From NCBI RefSeq assembly GCF_001439695.1, contig NZ_JYLL01000019.1, positions 1 to 64,000 of the forward strand: a stretch of DNA of 64,000 bases, given 5' to 3'. A program made the translations under genes and the position numbers. Shown here in pieces: positions 44,227 through 51,871 of this stretch. How positions within the stretch are numbered: position 1 is the first letter of the stretch; every line of letters starts with the position of its first letter. Origin of the DNA: Pseudomonas veronii (GTDB taxonomy: Bacteria; Pseudomonadota; Gammaproteobacteria; Pseudomonadales; Pseudomonadaceae). The notes under the pieces were generated by a model. It saw only the letters and a list, made by a program, of their open reading frames with translations, did not search any database and was not told the DNA's origin.

Positions 44227-44937
44227 ATGACTGCAACGAACGCCCCGATCCTGATCACCGGCGCCGGCCAGCGCGTCGGCCTGCATTGTGCCGAACGCCT
44301 GCTCGACGAGGGCCACTCGGTGCTTTTCAGCTACCGCAGCGAACGCCCCGGCGTGCAGGCGCTACGCGAGCGTGGCGCGATCGGCGTGTTTGCCGACTTC
44401 TCCAGCGAAGCCGGGATTCTTGCGTTTATCGCCGAGTTGAAGCGTCATACCCAAAGCCTGCGCGCGATCATCCACAACGCTTCGGCCTGGATCGCGGAAA
44501 CCCCAGGCGACGAAAGCCGTGCCTTTACCGACATGTTCAGCGTACACATGCTTGCGCCGTACCTGATCAACCTGCATTGTTCACCCTTGCTGCATCGCTC
44601 TTCACCCGCCGACATCGTGCATATCAGCGATGATGTGGTGCGCAAGGGCAGCCGCCAGCACATCGCCTACTGCGCCACCAAGGCCGGGCTCGACAGCCTC
44701 ACGCTGTCGTTTGCCGCGCAGTTTGCGCCGCTGATCAAAGTCAACGGCATCGCCCCGGCGATGGTGATGTTCAACGAAGGCGACGACGCGGCCTACCGTG
44801 CCCAGGTACTGGCCAAGTCGGCACTGGGCATCGAGCCCGGGCCCGAGGTGATTTACCAGAGCGTGCGTTACCTGCTGGACAACCCCTACGTCACCGGTAC
44901 CACCCTGACCGTCAACGGTGGGCGGCATATCAAGTAA
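44227..44937 (+). CDS. folM: Dihydromonapterin reductase
   Basis: 236 residues, SDR fold with ITGAGQRVGLHCAE for NADPH, IIHNASAW, and catalytic YCATK. N-terminal and central sequence match FolM, which reduces dihydromonapterin to tetrahydromonapterin, the cofactor of phenylalanine hydroxylase in Pseudomonas. It sits directly before folE and folX, the two enzymes that make its substrate. Confidence 0.9.
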   Translation: MTATNAPILITGAGQRVGLHCAERLLDEGHSVLFSYRSERPGVQALRERGAIGVFADFSSEAGILAFIAELKRHTQSLRAIIHNASAWIAETPGDESRAFTDMFSVHMLAPYLINLHCSPLLHRSSPADIVHISDDVVRKGSRQHIAYCATKAGLDSLTLSFAAQFAPLIKVNGIAPAMVMFNEGDDAAYRAQVLAKSALGIEPGPEVIYQSVRYLLDNPYVTGTTLTVNGGRHIK

Positions 44938-44957
44938 GCCGTTTGTGAGGATGTTGT

Positions 44958-45518
44958 ATGACCTTATCCCTGCCCCACCACTATCGCGAGATCCTTAAAG
45001 GCCTGGGTGAAGACCCGGAACGCGAAGGCCTGCTCGACACCCCCAAGCGTGCCGCCAAAGCCATGCAATACCTGTGTCATGGCTATGAGCAAAACCTCGA
45101 AGAGATCGTCAACGGCGCGCTGTTCGCCTCCGACAATGACGAGATGGTGATCCTCAAGGACATCGAACTGTACTCGCTGTGCGAGCACCACCTGCTACCC
45201 TTTATCGGCAAGGCCCATGTGGCCTATATTCCGACCGGCAGAGTGCTGGGCCTGTCGAAGCTGGCGCGCATCGTCGACATGTTCGCGCGGCGCCTGCAGA
45301 TCCAGGAAAACCTCACGCGGCAAATCGCCGACGCCATCCAGGACGTGACCCAGGCCTCCGGCGTGGCGGTGGTGATCGAAGCCAAGCACATGTGCATGAT
45401 GATGCGCGGCGTGGAAAAACAGAATTCAACCATGAACACCTCGGTGATGCTCGGCGCGTTCCGCGAGTCGAACACCACGCGCATGGAGTTCCTGCAACTG
45501 ATTGGACGGAGCAAGTAG
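44958..45518 (+). CDS. folE: GTP cyclohydrolase I
   Basis: 186 residues. Zinc and catalytic motifs are SLCEHHLLPFIGKAHVAYIP and AKHMCMMMRGVEKQNS; C-terminal TRMEFLQLIGRSK. It converts GTP to dihydroneopterin triphosphate. Pseudomonads usually have a second folE copy serving folate synthesis. This one is coupled to folM and folX, so it probably serves the monapterin branch. 20 bp after folM. Confidence 0.95.
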   Translation: MTLSLPHHYREILKGLGEDPEREGLLDTPKRAAKAMQYLCHGYEQNLEEIVNGALFASDNDEMVILKDIELYSLCEHHLLPFIGKAHVAYIPTGRVLGLSKLARIVDMFARRLQIQENLTRQIADAIQDVTQASGVAVVIEAKHMCMMMRGVEKQNSTMNTSVMLGAFRESNTTRMEFLQLIGRSK

Positions 45519-45520
45519 CA

Positions 45521-45892
45521 ATGCCACAACTTCAACCAGGCATGGCGCGCATCCGGGTCAAGGACCTGTGCCTGCGCACCTATATCGGCATCAACGAGGA
45601 TGAAATCCTCAACAAGCAGGATGTGCTGATCAACCTGACCATCCTGTATGCCGCCCAGGACGCCGTGCGCGACAACGATATCGACCACGCGTTGAATTAC
45701 CGCACCATCACCAAGGCGATCATCGCCCACGTCGAAGGCAACCGCTTCGCCCTGCTGGAGCGCCTGACCCAGGAACTGCTGGACCTGGTGATGAGCAACG
45801 AGTCGGTGCTGTACGCCGAAGTCGAAGTGGACAAGCCCCACGCGCTGCGCTTTGCCGAATCGGTTTCGATTACCCTGGCGGCCAGCCGCTAA
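45521..45892 (+). CDS. folX: Dihydroneopterin triphosphate epimerase/aldolase-like protein
   Basis: 123 residues. FolB/FolX fold: ARIRVKDLCLRTYIGINEDE, LNYRTITKAIIAHVEGNRFALLERL, VDKPHALRFAESVSITL. The context with folM and folE favours FolX (epimerisation to dihydromonapterin triphosphate) over FolB. It starts two bases after the folE stop with GGAG inside the folE end, so it is translationally coupled. Confidence 0.9.
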   Translation: MPQLQPGMARIRVKDLCLRTYIGINEDEILNKQDVLINLTILYAAQDAVRDNDIDHALNYRTITKAIIAHVEGNRFALLERLTQELLDLVMSNESVLYAEVEVDKPHALRFAESVSITLAASR

Positions 45893-45914
45893 CCCCTGGA
45901 TTTACGTGAGCCCT

Positions 45915-46211
45915 ATGACCGATCAACAACGCCTCGAACTCGAAGCCGCCGCCTTTCGGCGGCTGGTCGCACACCTGGACAGCCGCAAGGATGTGCAGAA
46001 TATCGACCTGATGAACCTCGCCGGCTTCTGCCGCAACTGCCTGTCCAAGTGGTACAAGGCCGAGGCCGACGAGCGCCAGATCGCGCTGAGCCTCGATGAC
46101 GCCCGTGAAGTGGTGTACGGCATGCCGTATGCCGAGTGGAAAGCCCAATACCAGCAAGAAGCCAGCGCCGAACAACAGGCGGCGTTCGCCAAAGGAAAAC
46201 CCCATGACTGA
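45915..46211 (+). CDS. DUF1244-family protein
   Basis: 98 residues. The core FCRNCLSKWYKAEADE and VYGMPYAEWKAQYQ is diagnostic of the DUF1244 family, small helical proteins of proteobacteria without a known function. Cys pair in FCRNC. It follows folX by 22 bp and overlaps the next gene by 8 bases, so it is probably part of the same transcript. Confidence 0.88.
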   Translation: MTDQQRLELEAAAFRRLVAHLDSRKDVQNIDLMNLAGFCRNCLSKWYKAEADERQIALSLDDAREVVYGMPYAEWKAQYQQEASAEQQAAFAKGKPHD

Positions 46212-46542
46212 CCTGAACACCCTGCGCGCCAGCCTCGACAGCGGCGAACATCTCTTCGCCGACACCTTGGCCTTCGTTGCCGCCGGTTACGACTACCAGC
46301 CGCAAGCCTTCACCAACGGCACCGTGGAAAACGCCGCCGGGCAGAACGAAGGTTCGTGCAAGACCCTGGGCCTGGCCTTGCTGGAAGGGTTGAGCGACCA
46401 GCACGCCTTGTTGGCGTTTGGCGAGCATTACCGTTCGGTGGTCGCCACGCCTGAGGGCAGTGACCATGGCAATATTCGGGCGTTGATCGCGCACGGGTTG
46501 GCGGGTGTGAAGTTTGACCAGCAACCTCTGACTCGCCGCTGA
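46204..46542 (+). CDS. HopJ-family protein
   Basis: 112 residues matching the HopJ type III effector family (PF08888): FVAAGYDYQPQAFTNGTVENAAGQNEGSCK, LLALFGEHYR-like segment LLAFGEHYRSVV, and GNIRALIAHGLAGV. Homologues are widespread in non-pathogens as housekeeping proteins, and no type III secretion genes are nearby, so the effector label should not be taken literally. AAAGGA precedes the ATG at 46204. Confidence 0.85.
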   Translation: MTDLNTLRASLDSGEHLFADTLAFVAAGYDYQPQAFTNGTVENAAGQNEGSCKTLGLALLEGLSDQHALLAFGEHYRSVVATPEGSDHGNIRALIAHGLAGVKFDQQPLTRR

Positions 46543-46565
46543 TCCAACGTGCAAACCCGATTTAA

Positions 46566-46655
46566 TGTGGGAGCTGGCTTACCTGCGATGGCGGCGGTAA
46601 ATCCTGCATAGACGTTGGCTGACACACCGCTATCGCAGGCAAGCCAGCTCCCACA
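46566..46655. repeat. REPIN (TGTGGGAGCTGGC type)
   Basis: 15-bp perfect outer arms TGTGGGAGCTGGCTT and complement, and inner CTGCGAT/ATCGCAG arms. Confidence 0.9.
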
Positions 46656-46704
46656 GTGATTGGATTACCAAATTGAGATAGCGATGGATCATCAAATCCC
46701 GCGC

Positions 46705-46731
46705 AAAAAAAACCGGCTTTCGCCGGTTTTT
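46705..46731. terminator. Bidirectional terminator between hopJ-like gene and trxB
   Basis: AAAAACCGGC-ttt-GCCGGTTTTT with A and T runs on both sides; it serves leftward trxB most directly. Confidence 0.88.
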
Positions 46732-46750
46732 CATTTCAGCGGGTTCAGAC

Positions 46751-47707
46751 CTAAGCGTTCTGCAAACCGTCGAGGTAACGCTCGGCATCCAGGGCCGCCA
46801 TGCAACCGGCGCCGGCCGAGGTGATGGCCTGGCGGTACACGTGGTCAGCCACGTCACCGGCGGCGAAGATGCCTTCGATGTTGGTCGCCGTGGCATTGCC
46901 TTCGCGACCGCCCTGCACCACTAGGTAACCGTCTTTGGCGTCCAGCACACCTTCGAACAGCGAAGTGTTCGGCGTGTGGCCGATGGCGATGAACACGCCG
47001 TCGACTGTCAGCTCGTCGAAGCTGCCGTCGTTGTTTTTCAGGCGCGCACCGGTCACGCCCATGTTGTCGCCGAGGACTTCATCCAGGGTGGCGTTGAGCT
47101 TGAGGATGATCTTGCCTTCAGCCACACGCGCGTGCAGCTTGTCGATCAGGATCTTCTCGGCGCGGAAGGTTTCGCGACGGTGAATCAGGGTCACGGTGCT
47201 GGCGATGTTGGCCAGGTACAGCGCCTCTTCCACGGCCGTGTTGCCACCGCCGACCACGGCGACCGGCTTGTTGCGGTAGAAGAAACCGTCGCACGTCGCG
47301 CAGGCGGACACGCCCTTGCCCATGAACGCTTCTTCCGACGGCAGGCCCAGGTAACGGGCGCTGGCGCCGGTCGCGATGATCAGCGCGTCACAGGTGTAGA
47401 CGCCGCTGTCGCCGGTCAGGCTGTAAGGCTTTTTCGAGAAGTCGACCTGGTTGATGTGGTCAAACACGATCTCGGTTTCGAAGCGCTCGGCGTGCTCTTT
47501 CATACGCTCCATCAGCACCGGGCCGGTCAGACCGTGGACGTCGCCCGGCCAGTTGTCGACTTCAGTGGTGGTGGTCAACTGACCGCCCGCCTGCATGCCG
47601 GTGATCAGCAGTGGCTTGAGGTTGGCTCGGGCAGCGTAGACGGCAGCGCTGTAACCGGCAGGGCCGGAACCGAGAATAATCACTCGCGAATGACGGGTAT
47701 CAGACAT
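46751..47707 (-). CDS. trxB: Thioredoxin reductase
   Basis: 318 residues from MSDTRHSRVIILGSGPAGYS. FAD motif GSGPAG at the start, redox-active CATC in SACATCDGFFY, NADPH motif VGGGNTAVEE with HRRETFRAEK, and FAD motif GIFAAGDVAD. It reduces thioredoxin with NADPH in the cytoplasm. An open frame extends far upstream, but the ATG at 47707 fits the family length. Confidence 0.97.
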   Translation of the reverse strand: MSDTRHSRVIILGSGPAGYSAAVYAARANLKPLLITGMQAGGQLTTTTEVDNWPGDVHGLTGPVLMERMKEHAERFETEIVFDHINQVDFSKKPYSLTGDSGVYTCDALIIATGASARYLGLPSEEAFMGKGVSACATCDGFFYRNKPVAVVGGGNTAVEEALYLANIASTVTLIHRRETFRAEKILIDKLHARVAEGKIILKLNATLDEVLGDNMGVTGARLKNNDGSFDELTVDGVFIAIGHTPNTSLFEGVLDAKDGYLVVQGGREGNATATNIEGIFAAGDVADHVYRQAITSAGAGCMAALDAERYLDGLQNA

Positions 47708-47999
47708 GACTCGCTCCTGTCGACCGCCCGGACAACAAGGCGGCTGGAATAAAAAAGGACCGCGAAGCACTTGGGGAAGGCTTGAACTCGCAGATCCTGA
47801 AAATAATGGGTGCAGCGTATAGAGGGGGGCAAGATTAAGGAAATACGGAATAACAATCCAGCTCATAGGCAGTATCTATGCAGCAGGCCCAGCTGATCGA
47901 CGCGTTTGTTTCTGCTGATGTCCTGGCATTGCGCGTGCTTTCGTCCTGAAGGCAAAGCCGGTAAGGTCGGCGCGTTCGTCATTCTGCTCGGAGTTCTCC

Positions 48000-48755
48000 A
48001 TGCCCGCCCCTGTTCTTTCCGGTCCGCAATACCTGCGTGAAGGCCTCAAACTGGTGTTGAGCCCCGGCCTGCGCCTGTTTGTGCTGCTGCCGCTGGCGAT
48101 CAACCTGGTGCTGTTCGTCGGCCTGATCTATTTCGCCGGCCATCAGTTCAGCCTGTGGGTCGACGCGTTGATGCCGACGCTGCCCGGCTGGCTGAGTTTC
48201 CTCAGCTATATCCTGTGGCCGCTGTTCGTGGTGCTGGTGGTGTTGATGGTGTTTTTCACCTTCACCATGCTCGCCAATGTCATCGCTGCGCCGTTCAACG
48301 GTTTTCTCGCGGAGAAAGTTGAAGTGGTGGTGCGTGGCACCGACGATTTCCCGCCGTTCAGTTGGGCCGAGCTGGTGGCGATGGTCCCGCGCACCCTGGC
48401 GCGGGAGATGCGCAAGCTGGGCTACTTCCTGCCGCGGGCCATCGGCCTGTTTATCCTGTCGTTCATTCCGGTGGTCAACCTGATCGCCGCGCCGTTGTGG
48501 CTGCTGTTCGGCGTGTGGATGATGGCGATCCAATACATCGACTACCCGGCCGACAACCACAAGCTGGGTTGGAACGAAATGCTCGCCTGGCTGCGCCAGA
48601 AACGCTGGCAGAGCATGAGCTTCGGCGGCAGCGTCTACCTGGTGCTGCTGGTGCCGGTGGTCAACCTGTTGATGATGCCGGCGGCGGTGGCCGGGGCGAC
48701 GTTGTTCTGGGTGCGCGAGCAAGGTGCCGAGACGGCGTTGAACACACCGCGATAA
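48000..48755 (+). CDS. cysZ: Sulfate transporter CysZ
   Basis: 251 residues. Motifs PAPVLSGPQYLREGLKLVLSPGLR, LWPLFVVLVVLMVFFTFTML, and IQYIDYPADNHKLGWNEML are characteristic of CysZ, an inner-membrane protein that brings sulfate in for cysteine synthesis. Several hydrophobic helices. GGAG lies 6 bases before the ATG. Divergent from trxB. Confidence 0.95.
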   Translation: MPAPVLSGPQYLREGLKLVLSPGLRLFVLLPLAINLVLFVGLIYFAGHQFSLWVDALMPTLPGWLSFLSYILWPLFVVLVVLMVFFTFTMLANVIAAPFNGFLAEKVEVVVRGTDDFPPFSWAELVAMVPRTLAREMRKLGYFLPRAIGLFILSFIPVVNLIAAPLWLLFGVWMMAIQYIDYPADNHKLGWNEMLAWLRQKRWQSMSFGGSVYLVLLVPVVNLLMMPAAVAGATLFWVREQGAETALNTPR

Positions 48756-48873
48756 CGGTACGCTGGCCGGTCGACCGGTGCCGGAACTGATTGTTTTTTG
48801 AGGCCACACAACCTGAGCCGACCTTGGGGCAACCGAGGTCGGCAACCAAACCCGTGACAACAGGAGCCTCACA

Positions 48874-49293
48874 ATGATCAGCACGCTTTCCAACCTGCCA
48901 ACAAACATAGGACTCAGGATCGACCCGCCTCCCATCGGGCCATCCCCCACCCCGCCAACAAACCCAGCACCCAGGCCCGGCCAGCGTCACAAATGGCAGC
49001 CATCCCGCCCCCCGTCAAGAAACCCAGCACCCAGGCCCGACGCGCCTCCCAGCGGGCCACCCCGCACCCCACCCAGCGTCCCGCCATCAAAACCAGGACC
49101 CTGGTCCGGGCCACTGCTTCCCGACTATCCATCCAGGGACCAGAATACAAAACCAACAGACAGTAGCTCGATCAGCGTGCCCCCAAACGCGAACGGGACT
49201 CTGAACCCTGGCGACCGTGAATTCGGCCCGCAAAATAAAGTGCTCGGTGTGCAAGATACGAGCTATGTCACGCCGTCTAAAATCACCTTCTGA
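48874..49293 (+). CDS. Proline-rich orphan protein
   Basis: 139 residues starting MISTLSNLPTNIGLRIDPPP, with AGGAG 9 bases upstream. Residues 15-85 are about 40 percent Pro with Arg, Ser and Gly; the tail (GTLNPGDREFGPQNKVLGVQ) is ordinary. A 60-bp period is visible: AACCCAGCACCCAGGCCCG recurs at 48961 and 49021, giving a repeated NPAPRP. No signal peptide or known domain. Likely disordered. A 10-bp stem hairpin (49314-49337) follows. Confidence 0.6.
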   Translation: MISTLSNLPTNIGLRIDPPPIGPSPTPPTNPAPRPGQRHKWQPSRPPSRNPAPRPDAPPSGPPRTPPSVPPSKPGPWSGPLLPDYPSRDQNTKPTDSSSISVPPNANGTLNPGDREFGPQNKVLGVQDTSYVTPSKITF

Positions 49294-49313
49294 GCCCCCC
49301 AGGCCAGCGATCT

Positions 49314-49337
49314 GCACAGAGCCGAAGGGCTCTGTGC
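49314..49337. terminator. Hairpin after the proline-rich gene
   Basis: GCACAGAGCC / GGCTCTGTGC around a four-base loop, without a T-run; it may act as a weak terminator. Confidence 0.5.
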
Positions 49338-49436
49338 TTAAAGGATTGGCGCATTGCCGCCTGCCGCCAATGCCCGTCATAAATCCATCATCTGTATGAC
49401 ACATCGGCGACACAGCCCACAGCGACACTGTGGGTC

Positions 49437-50615
49437 ATGACGACAGCTTCGCTTCACATCACTCTGATTACCGAAACCTTCCCGCCAGAGATCAACGGGG
49501 TGGCCAATACATTGGGTCGCCTGTGCGAGGGTTTGCGCGCGCGCGGCCATCAGGTCGAACTGGTGCGCCCGCGCCAAGGCATTGACCAAAGCCGCCCCAG
49601 CGACAACGAATTGCTGCTGTGCCGCGGTTGGCCGTTGCCCGGCTATCCAGGCCTGCAATGGGGCCAGTCGTCGATGCACAAGCTGCTGCGCCGCTGGACA
49701 CGCCAACGCCCGGATGTGCTGTACATCGCCACAGAAGGACCGCTCGGGTTGTCGGCACTACGTGCAGCGCGTCGCTTGGGGATCAGCGTGGTCAGCGGTT
49801 TTCACACCAATTTCCAGCAGTACTCGAACCAGTACGGCCTGAGCATGTTGAGCCGCGTGGTCACGCACTACCTGCGCTGGTTTCACAACCGCTCGACCTT
49901 GACCCTAGTACCCAGCGCCAGCCAACGCCTGGAGCTGGAGCGCCGCCACTTCGAACGCCTGGGGATGTTGTCGCGCGGGGTCGACAGCCAGTTGTTCCAC
50001 CCGGCCAAGCGCGATAACGCCTTGCGCGAAAGCTGGGGCCTGGGCAATGACGATATTGCAGTGCTGCACGTCGGGCGCCTGGCGCAGGAAAAGAACCTGG
50101 GCATGCTCAAGCGCTGCTTCGATGCCTTGCGCAGTACTTATCCACAGCGTCGCCTGCAACTGATCGTGGTCGGCGACGGACCGCAACGCGCGTTGCTCGA
50201 GCACGACCTGCCGCACGCCATATTCTGCGGCACCCAGCGCGGCGAAGAACTGGCGCGACACTACGCCTCGGGAGACCTGTTCCTGTTTCCCAGCCTGACC
50301 GAAACCTTCGGCAACGTGGTGTTGGAAGCCATGGCCTCCGGGCTCGCGGTGGTGGCATATGACCAGGCGGCCGCGACCCAGCATATCCGCCACGGTTACA
50401 ACGGCGTGCTGGCGATGCCCGGCGATGAGGAAGCGTTCTGCGACGCGGCCAATTGGCTGCTGGAAGATCGCGAGCATTTGCGCAGGGCCCGCCTCAATGC
50501 GCGCCATCATGCCAGTCACCAGGGCTGGCCGGCGATCATCGAGCAGTTCGAGAACCAGTTACGCGATGTGTGCGCAGAACCGTTGGCCGCTCCAACGCAG
50601 CCTTATGTTCGTTGA
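49437..50615 (+). CDS. Glycosyltransferase family 4 protein
   Basis: 392 residues, GT-B fold. N-terminal part TETFPPEINGVANTLGRLCEGL and SGFHTNFQQYSNQYG; C-terminal nucleotide-sugar motif SLTETFGNVVLEAMASGLAVVAYD with the EX7E signature. Resembles MgtA-like alpha-mannosyltransferases acting on lipids (phosphatidylinositol or diacylglycerol type); the acceptor here is unknown. It stands alone between orphan genes. Confidence 0.9.
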   Translation: MTTASLHITLITETFPPEINGVANTLGRLCEGLRARGHQVELVRPRQGIDQSRPSDNELLLCRGWPLPGYPGLQWGQSSMHKLLRRWTRQRPDVLYIATEGPLGLSALRAARRLGISVVSGFHTNFQQYSNQYGLSMLSRVVTHYLRWFHNRSTLTLVPSASQRLELERRHFERLGMLSRGVDSQLFHPAKRDNALRESWGLGNDDIAVLHVGRLAQEKNLGMLKRCFDALRSTYPQRRLQLIVVGDGPQRALLEHDLPHAIFCGTQRGEELARHYASGDLFLFPSLTETFGNVVLEAMASGLAVVAYDQAAATQHIRHGYNGVLAMPGDEEAFCDAANWLLEDREHLRRARLNARHHASHQGWPAIIEQFENQLRDVCAEPLAAPTQPYVR

Positions 50616-50855
50616 ACGATCTGCGAATAACGTCAGTTAGTTCGCCTTCCCTCCAGCCTTCCCCCTGAATAACGGCTTCAACATTAGGATTTTTTACCTG
50701 AAGCCATCGGAGTCGGCACGCCACAACAGGATATTTCCGGAACGTCGCGCGATTTATCGCCACCTACATGACACCTGCCAAGGAAGAGGTGTCTGTCTCT
50801 GGACGCACTCAAAAAAGGCAGGTCATTCATGATGAAACATTAATTAGAGAGCACT

Positions 50856-51401
50856 ATGTCGACACTGATAAATGGATCAATGGCGCTGCGATTCCAACCG
50901 TTCAACACGCCCACTCAAGGGCCGACAGACACCTGCCCATCCAACAGCGCCCAGTACGATCACGGACGACCGTCACACCCACAACCCTATAACGCGAACC
51001 ACGGCTGGAACCGCCCGCAGCCGGCACGTCCGGGCAACCAGTGGCAACGCCCGCAACCGTCGCGCCCTGGAAACGATTGGCAGCCGCCGCAGAACGACTG
51101 GCAGCGCCCGCCACAGAACGGCGGCTATCGCCCGCAACCCACACACCCTGGAAACAACTGGCAGCCGCCGCAGAATGACTGGCAGCGTCCGCCACACAAC
51201 GATGGCTATCGCCCGCAACCCACACGCCCGGAAAACAACTGGCAGCCGCCGCAGAATCAATGGGAACGTCCGCACAACGGCGGCGGCTATCGCCCACAGT
51301 TCACTGACCGCCCGTCAACGCATGACGGTCAAGCATCCTACGCCACCACGCAATATGCAGCGGTCCATTCCGAACGGGCGGAAGATGCCTACTACGGTTA
51401 A
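50856..51401 (+). CDS. Orphan protein with three 27-residue Pro/Gln/Asn/Trp repeats
   Basis: 181 residues starting MSTLINGSMALRFQPFNTPT. Three tandem 27-residue repeats occupy residues 70-96, 97-123 and 124-150, each reading as PGNxWQPPQNxWxRP...GYRPQPT (81 bp each, from 51063). A shorter half-repeat (RPGNQWQRPQPS) precedes them. No Sec or Tat signal, no Cys except one near residue 27. The tail is Tyr/Ala-rich. The ATG has a modest GAGAG upstream in an AT-rich leader. Probably disordered or a surface/matrix polymer; no function known to me. Confidence 0.65.
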   Translation: MSTLINGSMALRFQPFNTPTQGPTDTCPSNSAQYDHGRPSHPQPYNANHGWNRPQPARPGNQWQRPQPSRPGNDWQPPQNDWQRPPQNGGYRPQPTHPGNNWQPPQNDWQRPPHNDGYRPQPTRPENNWQPPQNQWERPHNGGGYRPQFTDRPSTHDGQASYATTQYAAVHSERAEDAYYG

Positions 51402-51642
51402 TCCGGATAGGCCAACAACAAGACAATAGGCCTTGAAAAACCCAACGCGCTGAAAACCGGCGGGAGGCCGGGCGCTGTCTACCCGGCCTCCCGCCCGAGC
51501 TAGCGGACCGTGTTGCACACCGATTGCCATAGGTTGCGCAAGGTTTACTCGATATTTCCCCCTGGAACGGCGAACGGTGGATGACCAATCATTGATACCT
51601 GCTGCTAACGCAGGTCCCTTAGATCAATGGAGACCCTGAGAT

Positions 51643-51822
51643 ATGGCAATTTACGGAATGGGAGTGCGCAATGGCATCAACATGCCAACCGCAGAGTGGA
51701 CGCGTCAGCAACAATGGCTGGATCAGTCTCGAGCAGCACCGCCCACTTATGACCAGGCTGCGCGCCAAGACGGGCACAAGACCGATCACCGCCAGGAGCT
51801 GCGCAAGTCAGTAGAGTATTGA
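51643..51822 (+). CDS. Small orphan protein, 59 residues
   Basis: Encodes MAIYGMGVRNGINMPTAEWT and continues with a Gln/Arg/Ala-rich helical-looking tail ending LRKSVEY. The ATG has GGAG and GAG elements within 15 bases. Hydrophilic, no motif. It follows the repeat protein and, like it, has no counterpart I recognise; co-orientation suggests an island of accessory genes. A 25-bp perfect hairpin (51839-51863) follows. Confidence 0.5.
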   Translation: MAIYGMGVRNGINMPTAEWTRQQQWLDQSRAAPPTYDQAARQDGHKTDHRQELRKSVEY

Positions 51823-51838
51823 CCGCTCCAACTGAACA

Positions 51839-51863
51839 GCTCCCGGTGGCAACCACCGGGAGC
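51839..51863. terminator. Hairpin between convergent genes
   Basis: GCTCCCGGTGG-caa-CCACCGGGAGC, a perfect 11-bp stem between the 59-residue gene and the OYE gene; no T-run on either side. Confidence 0.6.
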
Positions 51864-51871
51864 CCGGCCCG

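Noticed and set aside
46204..46542. Type III effector HopJ as sign of a secretion system
   Set aside because: No secretion genes or hrp-box context; the family is common in non-pathogens and sits here in a housekeeping operon.
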